NCBI RefSeq assembly: GCF_038246755.1
Contig: NZ_CP134706.1
Span: 5,270,001-5,334,000, forward strand
From: Micromonospora sp. FIMYZ51
GTDB lineage: Bacteria > Actinomycetota > Actinomycetes > Mycobacteriales > Micromonosporaceae
DNA: 64,000 nucleotides
Direction of reading: 5' to 3'
Shown: one piece after another, positions 60,711 through 64,000 of the stretch
Layout of the letters: each line of letters opens with the position of its first letter
How positions within the stretch are numbered: position 1 is the stretch's first letter
Notes under the pieces: generated by a model
What the model saw: the letters and a program-made list of their open reading frames with translations, nothing else
Database searches by the model: none
Told to the model about the DNA's origin: nothing
Program-made: the position numbers and the translations under genes

Positions 60711-63700
60711 GTGGAGGGTGTCATCGCCGCGCGATGTGACCGCTGTGGACGCACCGCCTCCGACGGCGACCGCTTCTGCGGTGGCTGTGGGGCGGAGCTC
60801 GGCTCGGTCTGCGCACACTGCCTGCGACCGCTCGCCACGGACGTGGCCTTCTGCACCGCCTGCGGCGCGCCCCGGCCGGGCAGCGGACAACCGGCCGCCA
60901 TCGCCCAGGAGGACCGCCGCCGGGTAAGCGTGCTCTTCGTCGACCTGATCGACTTCACGCCGTACGTCGAGCGGGCGGACCCGGAGCTGGTCCGGGGCAT
61001 GCAGACCGGCTTCTTCTCGGCCGCCCGCCGGGTGGTCGGCCAGTACGGCGGGGTGGTGGAGAAGTACATCGGCGACGCGGTGATGGCGTTGTTCGGCGCG
61101 CCGGTGGCCACCGAGACCGACGCGCTGCGCTGCGTACGGGCCGGGTTGGAGCTGCAACGGGTGCTGACCCGGTTCACCCCCACCGGCACCGACGGGCTGC
61201 GCTTCCGGGTCGGGGTGGCCACCGGCGAGGCGCTTGTCGACGTGGCCGCCGCCCGCGACGGCGGGCAGGCGATCGTGGCCGGCGACGTGGTCAACACCGC
61301 GTCCCGGTTGCAGTCGGTGGCACCGCCGGGCGGGGTCCTCGTCGACGGCACCACGCACGCGCTGACCCGGGACACCATCCGCTACGCCGAGCAGCCGCCG
61401 GTCACCCTGCGTGGACGGTCCGCGCCGACCGAGGTCTGGTTGGCGCTGGCCGCGGTACGTCAGCAGCCCACCGACCGGGAGCCGGACGCCACCCCGCTCA
61501 TCGACCGCGAACACGAGCTGGGCATGCTTGTCAACGCCCTGCACCGCAGCCTGCGTGACCGACGCCCGCAGGTGGTCACCGTCTTCGGTCGGGCCGGGAT
61601 CGGCAAGAGCCGGCTGATCCGCGAGCTGCACCGGCACACCGGCCGGCTGGTCGACGAACCGCTGACCTGGCGCACCGGGCGGTGCCCGCCGTTCGGCGAG
61701 AACGTCACGTTCGCCGCGCTTGCCGACATCGTCAAGGCCGAGGCGGGCATCCTGGACACCGATCCGGCCACCAGCGCCGCGCAGCGGCTCGGCACGGCCG
61801 TGGCCGAACTGGTCGGCCCCGGCGAGCGGGACCGGGTGGCCGACGCGCTTCGTCCGCTGGTGGGTCTGCCGGGTCCGCCGCTGCCGGCCGAGGAGGCCGA
61901 GTCGGCGTGGCGGCGGTTCCTGCTGGCGCTGGCCGCCCGCCGCCCGACCGTGCTGGTCTTCGAGGATCTGCACTGGGCCGACGACGCCATGCTGCGTTTC
62001 GTGGAGTTGCTCGGCGCGGCGGCCCGGGACGTACCGCTGCTGCTGCTCTGCACCGCCCGCCCCGAGCTGATCGAGCGGGATCCGAGCTGGGCCGGCACCA
62101 TCACCGGCTCGGTGACGATCACCCTGCCGCCGCTGCGGGACACCGGCATCGCCGCCCTCTACGCGCACATGTTCGGCCAGGCCGCGTTCTCCGCCGATCT
62201 GCTCTCCCCGTTGATCGAGGTGGCCGGGGGTAACCCGCTCTACGCCCACGAGTACGTCCGGATGCTGATCGAGCAGGGCGCGTTGCGCCAGTCCGGGCGG
62301 GCCTGGTCGCTGGAGAAGCACCTGGACCTGCCGATGCCGGAGAGCGTGCACGCGGTCATCGCCAATCGGGTCGATCTGCTCGACGCGAAGGACCGGGCGG
62401 TGCTGCTGGCCGCGGCGGTGGTCGGGGTGCAGTTCTGGCCCGGCGCGGTGGCCGCCGCGGTCGGGCAGTCGGTCGAGTCGGTCGAGCGGGCGCTGCGCCG
62501 GCTTGAGCAACGGGACTTCGTGCACGAGCAGAGTGCTTCGACGATGGCCGGGCAGCCGGAGTACCGCTTCCGGCACGTGCTGGTGCGCGACGTCTGTTAC
62601 CAGCGGCTACCGCGCACCGAGCGGGTGGCCCGGCACGAACGGACGGCCGACTGGCTGGACACGCTCTCGCAGAGCCGGGACACCGACCTGGCCGAGGTGC
62701 TGGCCCATCACCGCTGGGCGGCGCACGAGATCGCCCGGTCGCTGGGCATGGAGACCTCCCGCTACGCCGGGCCGGCCCGCGCCGCGCTGCACCGGGCGGC
62801 CCGCCGGGCGTACGCGCTGCACGGGCTGGACGCCGCCGCCGGGCACGCCGGTCGGGCGCTCGGGCTGGCCGACGACTCGGACCCGGTGGGCCGGCTCCAA
62901 CTGGAGCTGCTCAGCACGGAGATCTCCTTCTACCGCGACGGCAACGCGTTCCTGTCCAGCGGCGGGCCGGAGCAGTTACCGGCCCTGGCCGACCGGCTGC
63001 TGGCGTACGGCGACGAGGCGTGTGCCGCGCGGGCCTGGACGCTGCTCGGCCAGGCGGCCTGGCTGCGGGCCGACCGGCAGGCCGCGCTGGCCTGCCTGGA
63101 CCGCGCCGTGCAGCTGTTCGAGCCGCTGCCGGACAGCGCCCAGAAGGCGGACGCCTATGCCGAGCTGGGCCGGTTGCACATGCTCAACTACGAGCGGGAC
63201 GCGGCGGTGGCTGCGGCGGACACCGCCGTCGAGATCGCCGACCGGCTGGGGCTCACCGAGACCGGGACCAACGCCCGGATCACCGCGGCCACCGCCCGCT
63301 ACCAGGCCGGCGATCGGTCCGGTCTGGACGAGTTGTACAACATCGTCGAGTTCGCCCGGGCCCGCCAGTTGCTCGCGTTGCCGCGGGCCATCCAGAACCT
63401 CGCGTACGCGGTCTGCGAGGAGGGCGACTCGCGGCGCTTCGACGCGCTGTTGTCCGCCTCCCCGGCCCGGACCGCGAGCGGACAGTCGCTGACCACCAGC
63501 TACTCGGCCGAGGCGGTCCGGTCCTGGTTCGCGGGCGACTTCGGTCGCTTCCTGGCCGCCGCCGAGGCGTTCGTGCACACCCCGACCGGCAGCTGGGACA
63601 TGCAGGTACGCGGCCTGCGGGCGGTCCTGCTGGTGCTGCGTGGCCAGCCGGTTCCGCCGGCCGACCCGGGGCGCGACGACGTGGCCGACGCGTTGGACAC

Positions 63701-64000
63701 CGCCCGGCGCAGCGGCTTCCACCGGGTGCACTGGACGATGCTGGCGATGGGCGCGCTGTGCCGGGCCCTACAGGGGCGTACCGACGAGGCCGCCGCCCTG
63801 GTCGACGAGTTGGCCGAGGCGTGGACGGCGGTGCCGGCGCTGGCCAGTGGCGAGTGGATCGCCGCGGCCAGCTGGGCGGCCACTCTCGCCGGGCGCAAGC
63901 CGGCGGCCCGGGTACGCGGCATGTTGGACCAGGTCGGTCACCGTACGCCCTGGTCGGAGGCGGCGCGGCGGATCGTGACCGGCGCGCTTACCGGCGCCGA
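60711..64000 (+). CDS. Adenylate/guanylate cyclase-AAA ATPase-TPR protein, cut by window edge
   Basis: At least 1096 residues, open at the right edge. N-terminus: two zinc ribbons (CDRCG...FCGGCG; CAHC...FCTACG, residues 8-52). Next a class III cyclase domain (about 65-245): metal Asp in LFVDLIDFT, VEKYIGDAVMALFG, and VNTASRLQ with the transition-state Asn/Arg. Then an AAA/STAND ATPase (about 260-600): Walker A GRAGIGKSRL, Walker B VLVFEDLHWADD. A TPR-like helical region follows. The GTG at 60711 is the start. It probably makes cAMP in response to a signal sensed by the ATPase/TPR part; the nearby Crp/Fnr regulator is a candidate effector. Confidence 0.9.
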   Translation, partial: MEGVIAARCDRCGRTASDGDRFCGGCGAELGSVCAHCLRPLATDVAFCTACGAPRPGSGQPAAIAQEDRRRVSVLFVDLIDFTPYVERADPELVRGMQTGFFSAARRVVGQYGGVVEKYIGDAVMALFGAPVATETDALRCVRAGLELQRVLTRFTPTGTDGLRFRVGVATGEALVDVAAARDGGQAIVAGDVVNTASRLQSVAPPGGVLVDGTTHALTRDTIRYAEQPPVTLRGRSAPTEVWLALAAVRQQPTDREPDATPLIDREHELGMLVNALHRSLRDRRPQVVTVFGRAGIGKSRLIRELHRHTGRLVDEPLTWRTGRCPPFGENVTFAALADIVKAEAGILDTDPATSAAQRLGTAVAELVGPGERDRVADALRPLVGLPGPPLPAEEAESAWRRFLLALAARRPTVLVFEDLHWADDAMLRFVELLGAAARDVPLLLLCTARPELIERDPSWAGTITGSVTITLPPLRDTGIAALYAHMFGQAAFSADLLSPLIEVAGGNPLYAHEYVRMLIEQGALRQSGRAWSLEKHLDLPMPESVHAVIANRVDLLDAKDRAVLLAAAVVGVQFWPGAVAAAVGQSVESVERALRRLEQRDFVHEQSASTMAGQPEYRFRHVLVRDVCYQRLPRTERVARHERTADWLDTLSQSRDTDLAEVLAHHRWAAHEIARSLGMETSRYAGPARAALHRAARRAYALHGLDAAAGHAGRALGLADDSDPVGRLQLELLSTEISFYRDGNAFLSSGGPEQLPALADRLLAYGDEACAARAWTLLGQAAWLRADRQAALACLDRAVQLFEPLPDSAQKADAYAELGRLHMLNYERDAAVAAADTAVEIADRLGLTETGTNARITAATARYQAGDRSGLDELYNIVEFARARQLLALPRAIQNLAYAVCEEGDSRRFDALLSASPARTASGQSLTTSYSAEAVRSWFAGDFGRFLAAAEAFVHTPTGSWDMQVRGLRAVLLVLRGQPVPPADPGRDDVADALDTARRSGFHRVHWTMLAMGALCRALQGRTDEAAALVDELAEAWTAVPALASGEWIAAASWAATLAGRKPAARVRGMLDQVGHRTPWSEAARRIVTGALTGA

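Overview
The window is about 64 kb of very GC-rich, densely packed chromosome from a filamentous actinomycete. Gene content and dispersed repeats fit the family Micromonosporaceae, most likely Micromonospora or a close relative. Supporting signs are the paired AGGAAGGGCCCC / TTAAC intergenic element in four places, an imuA'-imuB-dnaE2 mutasome, an Rv2175c/pknL pair like that of mycobacteria, and a carotenoid glycoside operon. No rRNA, tRNA, insertion sequence, prophage or CRISPR array was seen. This reads as core chromosome rather than an island.

Layout. 0-3.8 kb: a NarL-type two-component pair divergent from an ABC-2 exporter. 3.8-6.9 kb: leuS preceded by what looks like a leucine-codon leader peptide and attenuator. 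7-13.8 kb: a seven-gene Mrp-type cation/proton antiporter operon (mnhA-G) led by a cysteine hydrolase gene, with an apparent -1 frame break between mnhA and mnhB. 14.1-19 kb: moxR, a DUF58 protein and a transglutaminase-like membrane protein. 19.3-30.3 kb: a DNA-damage region holding dinB, a phosphodiesterase, a methyltransferase, dnaE2, imuB, imuA' and a HEPN-domain gene. The sequence upstream of the HEPN gene carries a RecA-NDp/PafBC-like promoter and two LexA-type boxes; dinB has a second RecA-NDp-like promoter.

30.4-35.6 kb: a tightly coupled six-gene operon (ybaK, CrtA-like monooxygenase, GNAT, CruF-like hydratase, glycosyltransferase, carotenoid desaturase). 35.7-45.5 kb: a CDP-alcohol phosphatidyltransferase, metF, a polyprenyl diphosphate synthase, an Rv2175c homologue, pknL, nfo, threonine aldolase, class II DAHP synthase and a lipoprotein. 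Several of these have the same neighbours in mycobacteria. 45.7-51.3 kb: a secreted GH18 chitinase and a glycine betaine/choline ABC transporter behind an AT-richer region with 22-bp direct repeats. 51.3-60.5 kb: thiol peroxidase, F420-type oxidoreductase, a membrane-bound LuxR regulator, acetyltransferase, proC, a probably PPi-dependent phosphofructokinase, RNase AS and a Crp/Fnr regulator. 60.7-64 kb: a large cyclase/AAA/TPR signalling protein cut by the right edge.

Recurring themes. Operons are packed with ATGA/GTGA stop-start overlaps. Many promoters place a TANNNT -10 box 6-7 nt before the start codon, implying leaderless mRNAs. Short tandem repeats (16-48 bp) are common between genes and inside low-complexity tails of proteins. 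All coordinates and motifs were read by eye from the sequence; no database search was possible.
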